Counted from the stretch's first letter, positions 44,902-54,665 are shown. The stretch is 64,000 nt of DNA from Dyella tabacisoli (GCF_003350925.1 NZ_KZ857173.1:620001-684000), one strand, 5' to 3'. Translations and numbers: made by a program. The notes: generated by a model not told the origin, from the letters alone.

Positions 44902-46548
44902 CTACGGGATGTGATTAACCGCCTGATCGACGATCAGACTGCCCCAGCCCGTGGTGTAGTCCCAGCCCGGCGCGGCGAAATAACCATTGCCGCCGCCGGG
45001 GGTGCTGATGTTGTTGCCGACGGTAATGTCGTGGAACGCTGTCGTGTAGAAGCGGCTTTGCGCAAGCGTATATAGCATCGGCGGCGCGAAGCCCGGGTTA
45101 TAGCCCTTGGCTTGGATGATGCGCGCCCAGCCGCCGACGAATAGCGGCGAGGCGAGACTGGTACCGGCGAGCGGTGCGAGCACCGGCACGCCCGCCGGCC
45201 ATCCCAACACACTGCTATCAGTGACGATCAAGGCCCCGGAATGAGTATCCGCGTCGTATGCGATATCCGGCACGCCGCGATACGTCTGGTTGGTGATCCC
45301 GGCAACACCGCGCTGCCACGACGGTATCGGCTCGAACGTGCTAGGGCTGCCGCCCGTTCCGTTCCATACCGTTTCGCCAGTCCAGAAATTGAGCACCGGT
45401 ACGGCCGAAAGCGTGGTGCCGCCAACCGCAAGTACATAGGGCGAGGTCGCCGGGTAGTCAGGCGTGGTGCCGCCATTGAAACACTCGTCGGCACCGAAGT
45501 CGCCGGTAGACACGGAGAAGGTCCTGCCCTGAACCTGCGCGGCCTGAAAGAGCACGTCGCTGGCGACTAGGCCACTCGCCCTCGCATCGTTCTCGCATTC
45601 GCCCAACGACACATTGATGATCGGCGGCGCATTGGCACGATCAGTGAGCGCAAGATAGAGCGCGCTGTAGATATCGGGATCGTTCAATGACACACCGTCA
45701 TACAAAACCAGCGACCGCACACCGCCCATCGCAACGATCGCCTGAGTGTCCAGATCCCACTCGGGAGCACCGCTGGTATCGCTACTACCGGGACCGACCA
45801 GTTTCACATTGACACTGTGCAAGCCATTTATCGCAGTGAAGGTTTTCAGATGACTTTGCGCTGCCGTCATATCGCCGGCGGTAATGATGCCCGGCGTCAC
45901 CGAGGTCGCGGCAGGCAGACTGCGTGCGCCGTAGATGGCGGGAAAATCGGTCGGGTTATGCGCAAAGACCGCCCCGGCTCCGCTGCTCGCCCCAGTACGG
46001 ACATACGTATGCAGCCTGTGCACATTCTGCATCCCCAGCACAGCGGCCACTGAGCCCTGCAGTGCCGCGGGAACGCGCACGTCGCTGGCATTGGCGTAGG
46101 CATCGCGGCCGTCATGCGTGTGCACCTGCACCAGCCGAGTGGCAAACGCCGCTTGCACCGAATCGGCGCGGCCAGAAGCTTCCACCATCAGCCGGCTGGG
46201 TCCGATCCGCACGTCGACCAAGCCGGCACGACGCAGGTGATCGGCCACTGCCTCGGCCTGCGCTGGTGTGGGTGCGTATTGCGCGTCGTACTGCTCCGGT
46301 GTCAGCGGCTTGAATCCAGGGGAAGCCATATAGGCGTCCAATTGATCTTGATTGCGTGGCTTCAGCGCGACGACGACATGCATGGGCTGCGACGAGGACA
46401 GCGGCCCCGTTATCGTGTCGCCTTGGCGCAGCAAAGTAGCGTGATGAAGACTGACCATCGCGGCATCGTTCGCCGGCCCCGCCCATGCGCTGGCGGCGGC
46501 AAGACTCATGGCGGTAATCAGCAGCTTGGTACGAAGACGATTCAACAT
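44902..46548 (-). CDS. S53 (sedolisin) acid protease with propeptide, xanthomonalisin-like
   Basis: 548-residue secreted serine-carboxyl protease active at low pH. The signal peptide ends in AWAG; a pro-kumamolisin activation domain spans about 50-180 (QDQLDAYMASPGFKPLTPEQ, ASGRADSVQAAFATRLV). The catalytic domain has Glu263 and Asp267 in APEWDLDTQAIVAMGG, the oxyanion Asp350 in SVSTGDFGADECF and the nucleophile Ser464 in LAGTSLASPLF; FHDITVGNN near 505-512 starts the calcium site. Two cysteines in CEN and DEC may form a disulfide. Matches the bacterial xanthomonalisin/sedolisin type in order and length. Monocistronic. Confidence 0.93.
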   Translation of the reverse strand: MLNRLRTKLLITAMSLAAASAWAGPANDAAMVSLHHATLLRQGDTITGPLSSSQPMHVVVALKPRNQDQLDAYMASPGFKPLTPEQYDAQYAPTPAQAEAVADHLRRAGLVDVRIGPSRLMVEASGRADSVQAAFATRLVQVHTHDGRDAYANASDVRVPAALQGSVAAVLGMQNVHRLHTYVRTGASSGAGAVFAHNPTDFPAIYGARSLPAATSVTPGIITAGDMTAAQSHLKTFTAINGLHSVNVKLVGPGSSDTSGAPEWDLDTQAIVAMGGVRSLVLYDGVSLNDPDIYSALYLALTDRANAPPIINVSLGECENDARASGLVASDVLFQAAQVQGRTFSVSTGDFGADECFNGGTTPDYPATSPYVLAVGGTTLSAVPVLNFWTGETVWNGTGGSPSTFEPIPSWQRGVAGITNQTYRGVPDIAYDADTHSGALIVTDSSVLGWPAGVPVLAPLAGTSLASPLFVGGWARIIQAKGYNPGFAPPMLYTLAQSRFYTTAFHDITVGNNISTPGGGNGYFAAPGWDYTTGWGSLIVDQAVNHIP

Positions 46549-47640
46549 GTCCGACTCCTCAGCTAAAACGACAGTGCGGCATCTCCAACGAGACTGCGCA
46601 CACCCCGTAAAAAAAGAAACGCCGCGCTCGCGCGCGACTCCTTGGCTGAGATGGTTTCCCTTCGACTCGAAGAGTTTGGGCGCGCCACTTCGCCTCTAGC
46701 GGGCTAGCCGCCTTTGGAGCGCCCTCTTCTTCCTGTGACAGATACAGTCGAAACTATCGGCGCGAATAATCTTGGCCAACATTCCGCGATAGCCAGAAAA
46801 CACTATCCAGCAGTATCTAGACGAATAAGCGAGAGGGAAATCGACATGCAGGTTTCTTTCACGGCACCTGCGTGGTCGCCACGGCATTTAGCCGGCTGTC
46901 GCCGGGACACCCTTGTTTGGCACCACAGGCATCACTGTTATTAGCGACTGCGAACATCCTGCATGGATCGTGATAAATAGATCGAGGCAGTCGAATCGGT
47001 GGCGGCCCAGGAAAATTCATCCACGGCGGCACAGCCGACCCTGAATCCACTTGCAGTCTTGGCACGAAACTATATCGTCAGCACGCATGCATCACTGCAT
47101 TTATACCGACGATCACTATTTAAATCATGGTGACTGCCTGCATTAGCCGCACGAATGAATACGGCAAGCTCTCTCCTGCCAACATAGCCGCGCAGGTCCA
47201 TGCCGAAATTTCCTGAGAGGGTCACCATCGTTTCTTGGACGTACGAGAGCAGGCTATTTTCCACACTGCCCGATGGCTATTTCGGCTCAAAATCACACCG
47301 ATCAAGCCCTCATCTTGATTATCAAGATGACTGGATCATATGACTTGATCCAGGGTCATTTCGTAAGCATCAACGACTCGACGGTCTTGGAATCATACGA
47401 AATTACTGCGAATAAAGTATCAACCGAAACCATCACACAAAGCATACTTTTGCGTATAGATAATTCAAATGCACAGGAGGATACTAATTACGGCCGCAGA
47501 TCGTGCTCGCATTAGCAGCGTCAATTAGCTAATTGCATCACATAATGGCCATGCCGAAAGGCAGGCCAATCCCCAGCGTCTGTTTCATTTAGATCATGGG
47601 ACGCTCGCTGGGCCACGTAGTGGGTACTGGAGGGGCAGTC
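46549..47640. other. 1.1-kb gene-poor, AT-richer intergenic stretch
   Basis: No convincing gene. Short open frames occur (for example 47070-47264 minus and 47273-47515 plus) but lack recognisable domains. The part from about 47060 to 47520 is noticeably richer in A+T than its surroundings and holds two adjacent hairpins (47311-47353). It could be the leader of the lipoprotein gene, a scar of a lost element or an unrecognised RNA gene. Confidence 0.4.
47311..47353. promoter_or_regulatory. Two adjacent perfect inverted repeats
   Basis: CATCTTGAT-T-ATCAAGATG (47311-47329) is followed two bases later by CTGGATCA-TATGACT-TGATCCAG (47331-47353). Neither is followed by a T-run; they could be operators or RNA hairpins upstream of the lipoprotein gene. 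Confidence 0.4.
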
Positions 47641-49473
47641 ATGAACGAACATCGTTTAGGTGAAGTTCTCAGAAAGACCTTGCTCGCAACCTGCATCGTA
47701 ACTGCCGCGGTATCTATTACGGCATGCTCAGGATCTAGCTCATTCAAATCGCCAGTCGGCTCAGGCAGCACCGTAGGCCCGAGTGGAGCCGGCTCCGGCA
47801 GCGGCTCGGGCTCTGGCTCAAGTGGCTCGGGCTCTGGTAGCGGCTCAGGCTCGACTGGCTCAGGCGCTGGTAGCGGCTCAGGCTCAAGCGGCTCGGGTTC
47901 CGGTAGCGGCTCAGGCTCAAGTGGTTCGGGCTCCGGTAGCGGCTCAGGCTCAGGCTCAGGCTCAGGCGCTGGTGGCGGCGGCACGGGTGGTGGCGGTACG
48001 GGCGGCGGCGGTACGGGCGGTGGTGGCACAGGTGGCACAGGTGGCGGTGGCACAGGTGGCGGTGGTACGGGTGGTGGTGGCACCGGCGGCGGCACAGGCA
48101 GTGGCACGCCTCCGCCAAGCGGTGTTGTCGGCGCCGTCGCTACAGGCGCCGGCGACATCGTCTCCAGCGTGGGCGGCACAGTCATCGGCATTGGTGCGCA
48201 GATCCCCGGTCAAGCCCTGCTCGGTGGCAATAATGGTGTCACCCAGGGCTTGAACACCGTTCTCCAAGAAGTGGGCGATTCCGTGAGTTTCGCCGGCGGC
48301 GGCATTACCAACGGTCTGGGGCAAGTCGGCAACATCTCCAATCCGGTCGGCGTCACTGCAGCCGGACTGGTTCCGGCAGTGACCGAAGTTGGCGGCACCG
48401 TTTCGGCGGTAGGCCAGACGGTCACTGCGCTAGGCGCGTTCCAAGGCTCGCCGATTGCACCGATCACTTCAGCGCTGGGCGGTCTCGTATCCAACGTAGG
48501 TCAAACTGTAAGTACGACCAGCATGGGAACGCTGGGAAATCTGGTCAATACAGGCCCGGTGGCATCGGTCACTCAACTGCTGAGCAATGTCATAACGCCG
48601 ATTGCCACACTTGGCCAAAACGGCCCTGGAGGCACTGGCGCATCGTCCAATCTGGTGGCGACCACGTCGCAGGTGGCAGGTGCGGCCACCACCGGCGTCG
48701 GCGGTTTGGTGAGCGGTCTCGGTACGCAATTGACCGGCACCTCGTTGCCGGGCGCGGGTGGACCAGCCGGTCAGTTACTCGGCACAACCTTGCAAGGCGT
48801 CGGCGGAGCGGTCAGCACAGTCGGCACGGGCATCACTAGCGGCCTGGGCCAAGCCGGCACTAGCAGCAACCCGGTCGGAGTCACGGTTGCTGGCGTAAGC
48901 GGTGGCGCGAATGGCTTGGTGAATCAGACGACCAGTACGGTCAACGGCGCCGTCGGCGGCCTGCTCGGCAGCGGTCCATTGGCGCCGCTCAACCCTCTCA
49001 CCAGTACGCTTACCTCGGTAGTCAGTACAACAGGCAGTACGGTGACCGGCTTAGTGAGCAACGTAAACGGCGCCGTCAACGGCGGTGCGCTGAGTCCCGT
49101 CACGCAAGTGGCCAACAATCTCGTCAACGCCGTAGCCAATGCCACCTCTGGACCGAGTGGCGTGGGTGGCCTGACGGGCGGGCTCACCGGTGGTCTTACT
49201 GGCGGCCTTACGGGTGGTGGCGCCGCAGGTGGCTCCACCGATCCGCTGAAGAACGTTTTGCAACCTGTCAGCAATCTGGTTAACAGCCTAACTGGAGCTG
49301 TCTCAGGAGCAGGGGCTGGAGCAACAGGGTCAGGGACGGCAGGACTGGGTGGGTTAGTAGGTGGCCTGACCGGCGGCCTTACTGGTGGCCTCACTGGTAG
49401 CGCAGGTGGCGGCACCGGTACAGGGGAATCGGGCGGCTTACTTGGCGGCCTCTTACCCAACCATAAGAAATAA
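47641..49473 (+). CDS. Gly/Ser-repeat lipoprotein, collagen-like repeat family; probable two-partner secretion cargo
   Basis: 610 residues. A lipoprotein signal ends in the lipobox-like ITAC (residue about 35). About 120 residues of SGSGSG and GGGTGG repeats follow, then a long domain of imperfect repeats with GLGQVGNISNPVGVTAAGL, VGGTVSAVGQTVTALG and TVNGAVGGLLG, and a C-terminal GGLTGGLTGGLTGG tract. Xanthomonadal and burkholderial proteins of this kind are often labelled collagen-like triple-helix repeat proteins, although the repeats here are not strict G-X-Y. A FhaC/ShlB transporter gene follows 153 bases downstream, so it is probably that transporter's cargo even though it has no recognisable TPS domain. 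Function may be surface adhesion or biofilm. Confidence 0.75.
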   Translation: MNEHRLGEVLRKTLLATCIVTAAVSITACSGSSSFKSPVGSGSTVGPSGAGSGSGSGSGSSGSGSGSGSGSTGSGAGSGSGSSGSGSGSGSGSSGSGSGSGSGSGSGSGAGGGGTGGGGTGGGGTGGGGTGGTGGGGTGGGGTGGGGTGGGTGSGTPPPSGVVGAVATGAGDIVSSVGGTVIGIGAQIPGQALLGGNNGVTQGLNTVLQEVGDSVSFAGGGITNGLGQVGNISNPVGVTAAGLVPAVTEVGGTVSAVGQTVTALGAFQGSPIAPITSALGGLVSNVGQTVSTTSMGTLGNLVNTGPVASVTQLLSNVITPIATLGQNGPGGTGASSNLVATTSQVAGAATTGVGGLVSGLGTQLTGTSLPGAGGPAGQLLGTTLQGVGGAVSTVGTGITSGLGQAGTSSNPVGVTVAGVSGGANGLVNQTTSTVNGAVGGLLGSGPLAPLNPLTSTLTSVVSTTGSTVTGLVSNVNGAVNGGALSPVTQVANNLVNAVANATSGPSGVGGLTGGLTGGLTGGLTGGGAAGGSTDPLKNVLQPVSNLVNSLTGAVSGAGAGATGSGTAGLGGLVGGLTGGLTGGLTGSAGGGTGTGESGGLLGGLLPNHKK

Positions 49474-49485
49474 GAGCAGTACCCC

Positions 49486-49516
49486 ATGAGGCGGCCGTAA
49501 TGGCCGCCTCATTTTA
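49486..49516 (+). terminator. Intrinsic terminator after the lipoprotein gene
   Basis: ATGAGGCGGCC / GGCCGCCTCAT with a GTAAT loop, followed by TTTAT. It lies between cargo and transporter genes, so it would lower transporter expression relative to cargo. Confidence 0.75.
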
Positions 49517-49626
49517 TGGGCTGGCTATCGATGGAGAAGCTCGATCGGTGTCGCGACTGCTTGCAGCGATAACGGCACGGCAGCTCCAGGCACCTGCACC
49601 GAAGGACGTACGGGAGCTAAGCAAAT

Positions 49627-51306
49627 ATGAGGAAATGGTTGGGTTTAGTGTTGGCCGCGACCACCGCCACCAGCGCCTGGGGCCAAGCACGGCAACAAGT
49701 AGCCAATCCGGTGCAAAACCTGCCTCAAGTGGAAACACCCAAGGCAGCGCCAAACATCACCTTCAACGTGCAGCAGCAACAGCAGAACACCCAGCTTGCC
49801 ACCCTGCTGGCCATCACACTCACGCCATCGCACATCAATATTGTCGGCGCACATTCCATTCCCTTCGATGAAGTCTCCGCACTGTTTAAACCACTGACTG
49901 GAAAAACGGTACGAATCGCCGATCTGGTCGCTGCCGCAGACGCATGCAGCAAGCTCTATCAGCAGCACGGCTACGCGCTGTCCTTCTGCTATGTGCCAGC
50001 GCAAACCTTTGACAACGGCGTGGTCAATGTCACCGTCGTCGAAGGCTATGTCGCCGAAGTCGTGGTCAGCGGTGACGCCGGCTCGCTAAGCAAGAAGATC
50101 AACGCCATCGCAAGCCATATCACGGCGGACCGCCCGCTGCGCAAAGCCACGTTCGAGCGCTATATCCAAGTACTCGGCATGCTGCCGGGTGCAAAGATAG
50201 CGGCCAATGTGCCGGTACCGACCACTACCGATGGCGCTACCCGGCTGGAACTGCAAGTCACTCGCAAGCGCTTCAATTCCAGCGCCGGTATCGACTTCAA
50301 TCATCCCGGCATTCAAGGGTTGCTCAATGGCATGCTGAACGGGCTGACTCCGCTAGGCGAGCAAATCACCGCATCGGTTATTTATCCGCAAGGCCACGTA
50401 TCGCAGGAGTTCTACGCCGCCGGTTATTCGCAGATGCTCGGATCATCCGGCTTGATCGGCAAATTGGACGGTTCGCATTTTTACGGCAACCCCGACATCA
50501 GTACGCAACTCCCCTCCTACCTGCGCCATCGCCTCACGCAAGACCGGCTCGCGCTCAATGTCAGCTATCCGCTATGGCTCAGCCCGTCGCGCAGCTTACT
50601 GGTCAATGCCAGCGCTTACGCCTCGAATCAGAACGATAGCTATCTCAACAAGATCAACGGCGCCTCGCTGCAATTCAAAACCAAGCTGCGCGTGCTGCAA
50701 GCCGGGCTCGACTACACCCAGGCCAGTGCCAAGCAAGTACGAAAATTCAGCTTCGGCATCAGCCACGGCTTTGATATATGGGGCGCCGGCACCAACACCG
50801 TCAGCAATATTCCCGGCACCAATTTGAGCGCAGCAACTGACACCCGCTTCACGCGCTACAACGTGAGCGCACTGCAGGGCAACACATGGGGAGCGCACAT
50901 CGGCACCGTCGCCAGCCTTATCGGCCAATACAGCAACAATAGGCTGCCATCGAGTGAGCAAATCAGTTTCGGCGGCCCGCGTTTTGGCCTGGCCTACGAT
51001 CCGGGCAGCGTGTCCGGCGACAGTGGCTGGGGCGCAGCGCTCGAGGTCAATCGGCCCTTCACCTATCCGGCAAAATGGCTAAAAACCTTGACGCCATACA
51101 CCGTCGCGCAATTTGCGAGGGTGTATCAAAATAGCGGCCAGCCCACATTCGATGAGTTGAAGACGATTGCATTAGGCATGCGCCTGACTGACGGCAAGCA
51201 CTATACGGTCGATTTCTCAGCAGCTCAGCCGGTGGGTACGCTGCCACTGAACAGCAGCGGCCGGCATCCGCGCTACAACCTCAGCTTCTCGTATCAACTG
51301 GAATAG
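49627..51306 (+). CDS. ShlB/FhaC/HecB-family two-partner secretion transporter
   Basis: 559-residue outer membrane protein. The signal peptide ends in SAWGQ. A Gln-rich stretch (ITFNVQQQQQNTQLATLL) precedes POTRA domains (about 65-220: SHINIVGAHSIPFDEVSALF, DNGVVNVTVVEGYVAEVVV, ASHITADRPLRKATFERYIQ) and a 16-strand-type barrel (RFNSSAGIDFNHPGIQG to YNLSFSYQLE), with QISFGGPRFGLAYDPGSVSG resembling the conserved barrel loop motif. It exports a partner protein across the outer membrane; the upstream Gly/Ser lipoprotein is the only candidate here. Confidence 0.88.
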   Translation: MRKWLGLVLAATTATSAWGQARQQVANPVQNLPQVETPKAAPNITFNVQQQQQNTQLATLLAITLTPSHINIVGAHSIPFDEVSALFKPLTGKTVRIADLVAAADACSKLYQQHGYALSFCYVPAQTFDNGVVNVTVVEGYVAEVVVSGDAGSLSKKINAIASHITADRPLRKATFERYIQVLGMLPGAKIAANVPVPTTTDGATRLELQVTRKRFNSSAGIDFNHPGIQGLLNGMLNGLTPLGEQITASVIYPQGHVSQEFYAAGYSQMLGSSGLIGKLDGSHFYGNPDISTQLPSYLRHRLTQDRLALNVSYPLWLSPSRSLLVNASAYASNQNDSYLNKINGASLQFKTKLRVLQAGLDYTQASAKQVRKFSFGISHGFDIWGAGTNTVSNIPGTNLSAATDTRFTRYNVSALQGNTWGAHIGTVASLIGQYSNNRLPSSEQISFGGPRFGLAYDPGSVSGDSGWGAALEVNRPFTYPAKWLKTLTPYTVAQFARVYQNSGQPTFDELKTIALGMRLTDGKHYTVDFSAAQPVGTLPLNSSGRHPRYNLSFSYQLE

Positions 51307-51393
51307 CCACGCCCTGCCTCTCTAGCCGAGAGCGGGATATCGCCACTCTCGACTGCCGTCGCAGTGACGACAGCCGAGGCGATTAGCAATGAC

Positions 51394-52377
51394 TTACTTG
51401 GCGAACAGGTGCTCGACGCCGGCGCGCTCTTCGCGCAGCTCCTTGTCGGTGGCATCCATGCGGGCGCGCGAGAAATCGTTGATGGCCAGGCCCTGCACGA
51501 TTTCGTACTTGCCGTTCTTCACGGTGACCGGGTAGCCGTAGATCACGCCCGGAGCGATGCCGTAGGAGCCATCGGACGGAATGCCCATCGAAGCCCAGTC
51601 GCCTTCAGCGGTGCCCAATGCCCAAGTGCGCATATGGTCGATGGCCGCCGAAGCTGCCGATGCCGCCGAAGAAGCGCCGCGTGCCTTGATGATGGCTGCA
51701 CCGCGCTGCTGCACGGTCGGGATGAAATCGTTGGCATACCAATTCTGGTCAACCAGTTCGAGCGCGCTCTGGCCCTTCACCGTAGCCTGATGCAGGTCCG
51801 GGTACTGGGTGGAGCTATGGTTGCCCCAGATGGTGACTTTCTTGATATCGGTGGTGTGCGAACCGGTTTTCTCGGCCAACTGCGACAGTGCGCGGTTGTG
51901 GTCGAGGCGAACCATGGCGGTGAAGCAGTTCGGATCCAGATCCGGCGCGCTTTGCTGAGCGATCAGCGCATTGGTGTTGGCCGGGTTGCCGACGACCAGC
52001 ACTTTGACGTCACGCTTGGCGTGGTCGTTCAAGGCTTTGCCCTGTGGGGCGAAAATCGCACCGTTGGCTTCCAGCAGATCTTTGCGCTCCATGCCTGGGC
52101 CGCGCGGACGCGCACCAACCAGCAAGGCGTAGTCGACATCCTTGAAGGCGGTATTGACGTCGTCGGTGGCGACCACGCCGGCCAGCGTCGGGAACGCGCA
52201 ATCGTTGAGCTCCATGACCACGCCCTGCAAGGCAGGCAGTGCCGGGGTGATTTCCAGCAGATGCAGGATCACCGGCTGGTCTTTACCGAGCATGTCGCCG
52301 GCAGCAATGCGAAACAGCAGGGCGTAACCGATCTGGCCGGCAGCACCGGTCACAGCAACTCGAACGGGGGCTTTCAT
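51394..52377 (-). CDS. mdh: Malate dehydrogenase
   Basis: 327-residue NAD-dependent TCA-cycle enzyme. The ATG at 52377 gives [20 protein letters not shown] with the Rossmann motif GAAGQIG. Other residues: [20 protein letters not shown] (substrate-binding Arg in the mobile loop), [13 protein letters not shown] and the catalytic His in [15 protein letters not shown]. It belongs to the cytosolic-type MDH group common in Xanthomonadales rather than the E. coli type. Monocistronic; convergent with the secretion transporter. Confidence 0.95.
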   Translation of the reverse strand: MKAPVRVAVTGAAGQIGYALLFRIAAGDMLGKDQPVILHLLEITPALPALQGVVMELNDCAFPTLAGVVATDDVNTAFKDVDYALLVGARPRGPGMERKDLLEANGAIFAPQGKALNDHAKRDVKVLVVGNPANTNALIAQQSAPDLDPNCFTAMVRLDHNRALSQLAEKTGSHTTDIKKVTIWGNHSSTQYPDLHQATVKGQSALELVDQNWYANDFIPTVQQRGAAIIKARGASSAASAASAAIDHMRTWALGTAEGDWASMGIPSDGSYGIAPGVIYGYPVTVKNGKYEIVQGLAINDFSRARMDATDKELREERAGVEHLFAK

Positions 52378-52462
52378 CGTGGCAACTCCTTGGGGGTGCA
52401 TAAATGGGGTGCGTAACGCAGAGCATCGGCCCGGCATCTGACGATGCGGGCCGATGCCTTAA

Positions 52463-53662
52463 TCAACTCAGCTCGGCAAAGAATTCAGCCATGCGAGCAA
52501 GTCCCGGCGCCAACTGCGCCGTGGGGCAGGTGTAAGAAATGCGCAGCGCACGCGGTTCGCCGAAGGCCGAGCCGGGTACGCAGGCTACGCCCTTGGCTTC
52601 TAGCAAAGCGGCGCAAAACTGCACATCGTTTTCGATCTTATTGCCGTTGTGGCTTTTGCCGAACGCCACCGAGATATCAGGGAACGCATAGAACGCACCC
52701 TGCGGACGCGGGCAGATAACGCCGGGAATCGCACGCAAGGCAGCGACCACGGTGTCGCGCTTGCCGGCGAACTCAGCGCACTTTGCCTGCGGCATATCCT
52801 GCGGACCGGCGAACGCGGCGACGGCCGCGGCGGTGATGACCTCGGGCACGCTGGTGATGTGATTGGAGTTCAGCGTGGTGATCGCTTTAGCCACCGATTC
52901 GGGGCCGGCAATCATGCCCACGCGCCAGCCTGGCATGCCGTAGGTTTTCGATACCGAGTCGACAAAGATCAACCGCTCGCGCAGCTCCGGCCTGGCCTGT
53001 ACAAAATTGTGATAACCGATGCCGTCGAACACCATCGAATTGTAGATATCGTCGGTAACGATCCAGGTATCGGGATATTTCACCAATACCTCGGCCAGCG
53101 CGGCGATCTCCTCGCGCGAATAGACCATGCCGGTCGGGTTGTTCGGGTTGTTGAACAAAAACAGCTTGGGCTTGCGCGCCAAGGCAGCATCCAACTGCGC
53201 CGCGGTGAGCTTGTAGTTCTGCTCGGCACCGCACGGCAACACGTTGACCTTGGCGCCTACGATGTCGGCGATATCGTGATACGTCGTCCAATACGGCGCC
53301 GGAAAACAAATCTCGTCGCCCTCGTCCAGCAAGGCCTCGGCCAGGTTGTACAACACCTGTTTGGCGCCGATGCCAATGGAAAGATTCAGACGGCCATAAC
53401 CGGTAAGACCCAGTGCCTCGATGTGTTTGAGAAACGCATCCAGCAACGGCTCTGCGCCGCGGTTGCTACCGTACTGGCCGGAGTCATGCGAAAGCGCTTC
53501 GCGCGCCGCAGCATAAACATGCTCGCCAGGTAGGAAATTGGGTACGCCGATGGAAAAACTGATGATGTCGCGACCGGCAGCCTTGAGCTGCTTGGCCTTT
53601 TCGGCAATGAGCATGATCGCGCTGGGTTTGGCGCGGCCGATACGCTGGGCGAGCTGGGGCAT
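52463..53662 (-). CDS. Class I PLP-dependent aminotransferase, aspartate aminotransferase type
   Basis: 399-residue fold-type I aminotransferase. The ATG at 53662 gives MPQLAQRIGRAKPSAIMLIA. Conserved parts: SIGVPNFLPGEHVYAAAREA, NNPNNPTGMVYSREEI, VTDDIYNSMVFDG with the PLP Asp, and the PLP lysine in DSVSKTYGMPGWRVGMIAG; the C-terminal Arg is in EPRALRISYTCP. Relatives convert aspartate and 2-oxoglutarate to oxaloacetate and glutamate. It is next to mdh on the same strand, about 85 bases upstream, so both supply oxaloacetate interconversion. Confidence 0.9.
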   Translation of the reverse strand: MPQLAQRIGRAKPSAIMLIAEKAKQLKAAGRDIISFSIGVPNFLPGEHVYAAAREALSHDSGQYGSNRGAEPLLDAFLKHIEALGLTGYGRLNLSIGIGAKQVLYNLAEALLDEGDEICFPAPYWTTYHDIADIVGAKVNVLPCGAEQNYKLTAAQLDAALARKPKLFLFNNPNNPTGMVYSREEIAALAEVLVKYPDTWIVTDDIYNSMVFDGIGYHNFVQARPELRERLIFVDSVSKTYGMPGWRVGMIAGPESVAKAITTLNSNHITSVPEVITAAAVAAFAGPQDMPQAKCAEFAGKRDTVVAALRAIPGVICPRPQGAFYAFPDISVAFGKSHNGNKIENDVQFCAALLEAKGVACVPGSAFGEPRALRISYTCPTAQLAPGLARMAEFFAELS

Positions 53663-53899
53663 GGTTTCCTCAGAGGGGGAGTGGCACAGCAAACCCGCCG
53701 GATTTTAGCATGTGGCGCTGCCGCATCGCGCTGCCGACCGCCACAGCCGCAAAAGCTTGCGCCAGCAAGAACGGATGCATATTCCCGGCCTTACATGCAT
53801 GATGCACACACTGTCTTTTAGCAAGGCAGGGAGTCAGCCGGATGCGGACTCAATTGTGCTCAGGGGAATCTCACTCACTCTCGTAGAGGACACACGGAT

Positions 53900-54154
53900 A
53901 TGCATTGGCTCTGGGTATTTATTGTTGGTCTGGTGGTCGGTCTCATCGCCAAGATGTTCATGCCAGGCAAAGATCCAGGCGGCTTTATCATTACAGCCAT
54001 TTTGGGTATTGCCGGCTCCCTGCTATCGACCTTCGTGGGTGAAAAGCTGCACTTGTGGGGGGAGAGCGGTCTGGTGCATTTTCTCGGATCGATCGGCGGT
54101 GCAGCTATTTTGCTAGCGATCTATCACTTCGCTACACGCTCTTCGTCGTCATAA
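53900..54154 (+). CDS. GlsB/YeaQ/YmgE-family membrane protein
   Basis: 84 residues with three membrane helices (LWVFIVGLVVGLIAKMF, FIITAILGIAGSLLSTFV, LVHFLGSIGGAAILLAIYHF) and the family's glycine-rich helix packing, including MPGKDPGGFI. This transglycosylase-associated family is linked to general stress responses in several bacteria, but its molecular role is unknown. The ATG at 53900 follows AGAGGACACACGG, a good ribosome site. A strong hairpin follows the gene. Confidence 0.9.
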   Translation: MHWLWVFIVGLVVGLIAKMFMPGKDPGGFIITAILGIAGSLLSTFVGEKLHLWGESGLVHFLGSIGGAAILLAIYHFATRSSSS

Positions 54155-54185
54155 CCGACGGACTCTTCGTCGACATAATCGACTA

Positions 54186-54214
54186 CGTCGGCGGGGCCTT
54201 GCGCCCCGCCGACG
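54186..54214. terminator. GC-rich hairpin between glsB-like and yidB-like genes
   Basis: CGTCGGCGGGGC / GCCCCGCCGACG, perfect 12-bp stem with loop CTTGC, then CGTTTATGG on the plus strand. It lies between two convergent genes and can serve both. Confidence 0.7.
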
Positions 54215-54239
54215 CGTTTATGGCTATGCTCGGGCGGCC

Positions 54240-54665
54240 TTACTTGCCGAACAACTTGCCGGCCAGCCCGGCCAGCGAACCGATATCGAAGCCGCCACCT
54301 GCAGCGGCCTGCGGCACCTGGCCATCAGGCGTCAGATGATCGACCGCATGCGGCAGCACCTGCGATAACTGCCCCAGCAACTGGCCCGGATCCACGCCCA
54401 TCTTGCCAGCCGCTTCCTGCACTACCGAGCCCAGGCCGCCATTTTGCAGCGCCTGTCCCAACTGTTCACCGGATACCGGCTGGTTGGCGCCGGTACCGAC
54501 CCATGACTGCACCGCATCGCCCAGGCCATGCTGCTGCAGCATATTGGTCAACCCTTGCACGCCACCGGCGCGTTCGATCAACTGGCCCGCCACCGAAACC
54601 AGCGAGCCGCCGCCCCCTTCCTGATTGCCACCGAGCAGACTGCCGAGACTGTCGAGTAATGACAT
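54240..54665 (-). CDS. YidB-like DUF937 protein
   Basis: 141 residues, cytoplasmic, helical and glycine/glutamine-rich: SLLDSLGSLLGGNQEGGGGS, AGGVQGLTNMLQQHGLGDAV and GQLLGQLSQVLPHAVDHLTP-DG. The DUF937/YidB pattern of paired helices with L-x-G-x-x-Q motifs is clear, and ends in FDIGSLAGLAGKLFGK. Function of the family is unknown. The ATG at 54665 is preceded by TAGGAGAGTCGCA. Convergent with the GlsB-type gene. Confidence 0.88.
   Translation of the reverse strand: MSLLDSLGSLLGGNQEGGGGSLVSVAGQLIERAGGVQGLTNMLQQHGLGDAVQSWVGTGANQPVSGEQLGQALQNGGLGSVVQEAAGKMGVDPGQLLGQLSQVLPHAVDHLTPDGQVPQAAAGGGFDIGSLAGLAGKLFGK

Noticed and set aside
46714-47264. Short frames on both strands upstream of the S53 protease
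   Set aside because: None has a convincing start or domain; they conflict with each other.
47273-47515. 80-residue plus-strand open frame in the AT-rich spacer
   Set aside because: Weak ribosome site, no recognised motif, and it crosses the two inverted repeats; kept as non-coding.
47758-48120. GGCTCAGGCTC and GGTGGCGG repeats considered as CRISPR or VNTR-only locus
   Set aside because: They are in frame inside the lipoprotein gene, have no unique spacers, and no cas gene is near.
47589-48191. Minus-strand Pro/Glu repeat protein
   Set aside because: Reverse complement of the Gly/Ser repeats of the lipoprotein gene; no independent evidence of translation.
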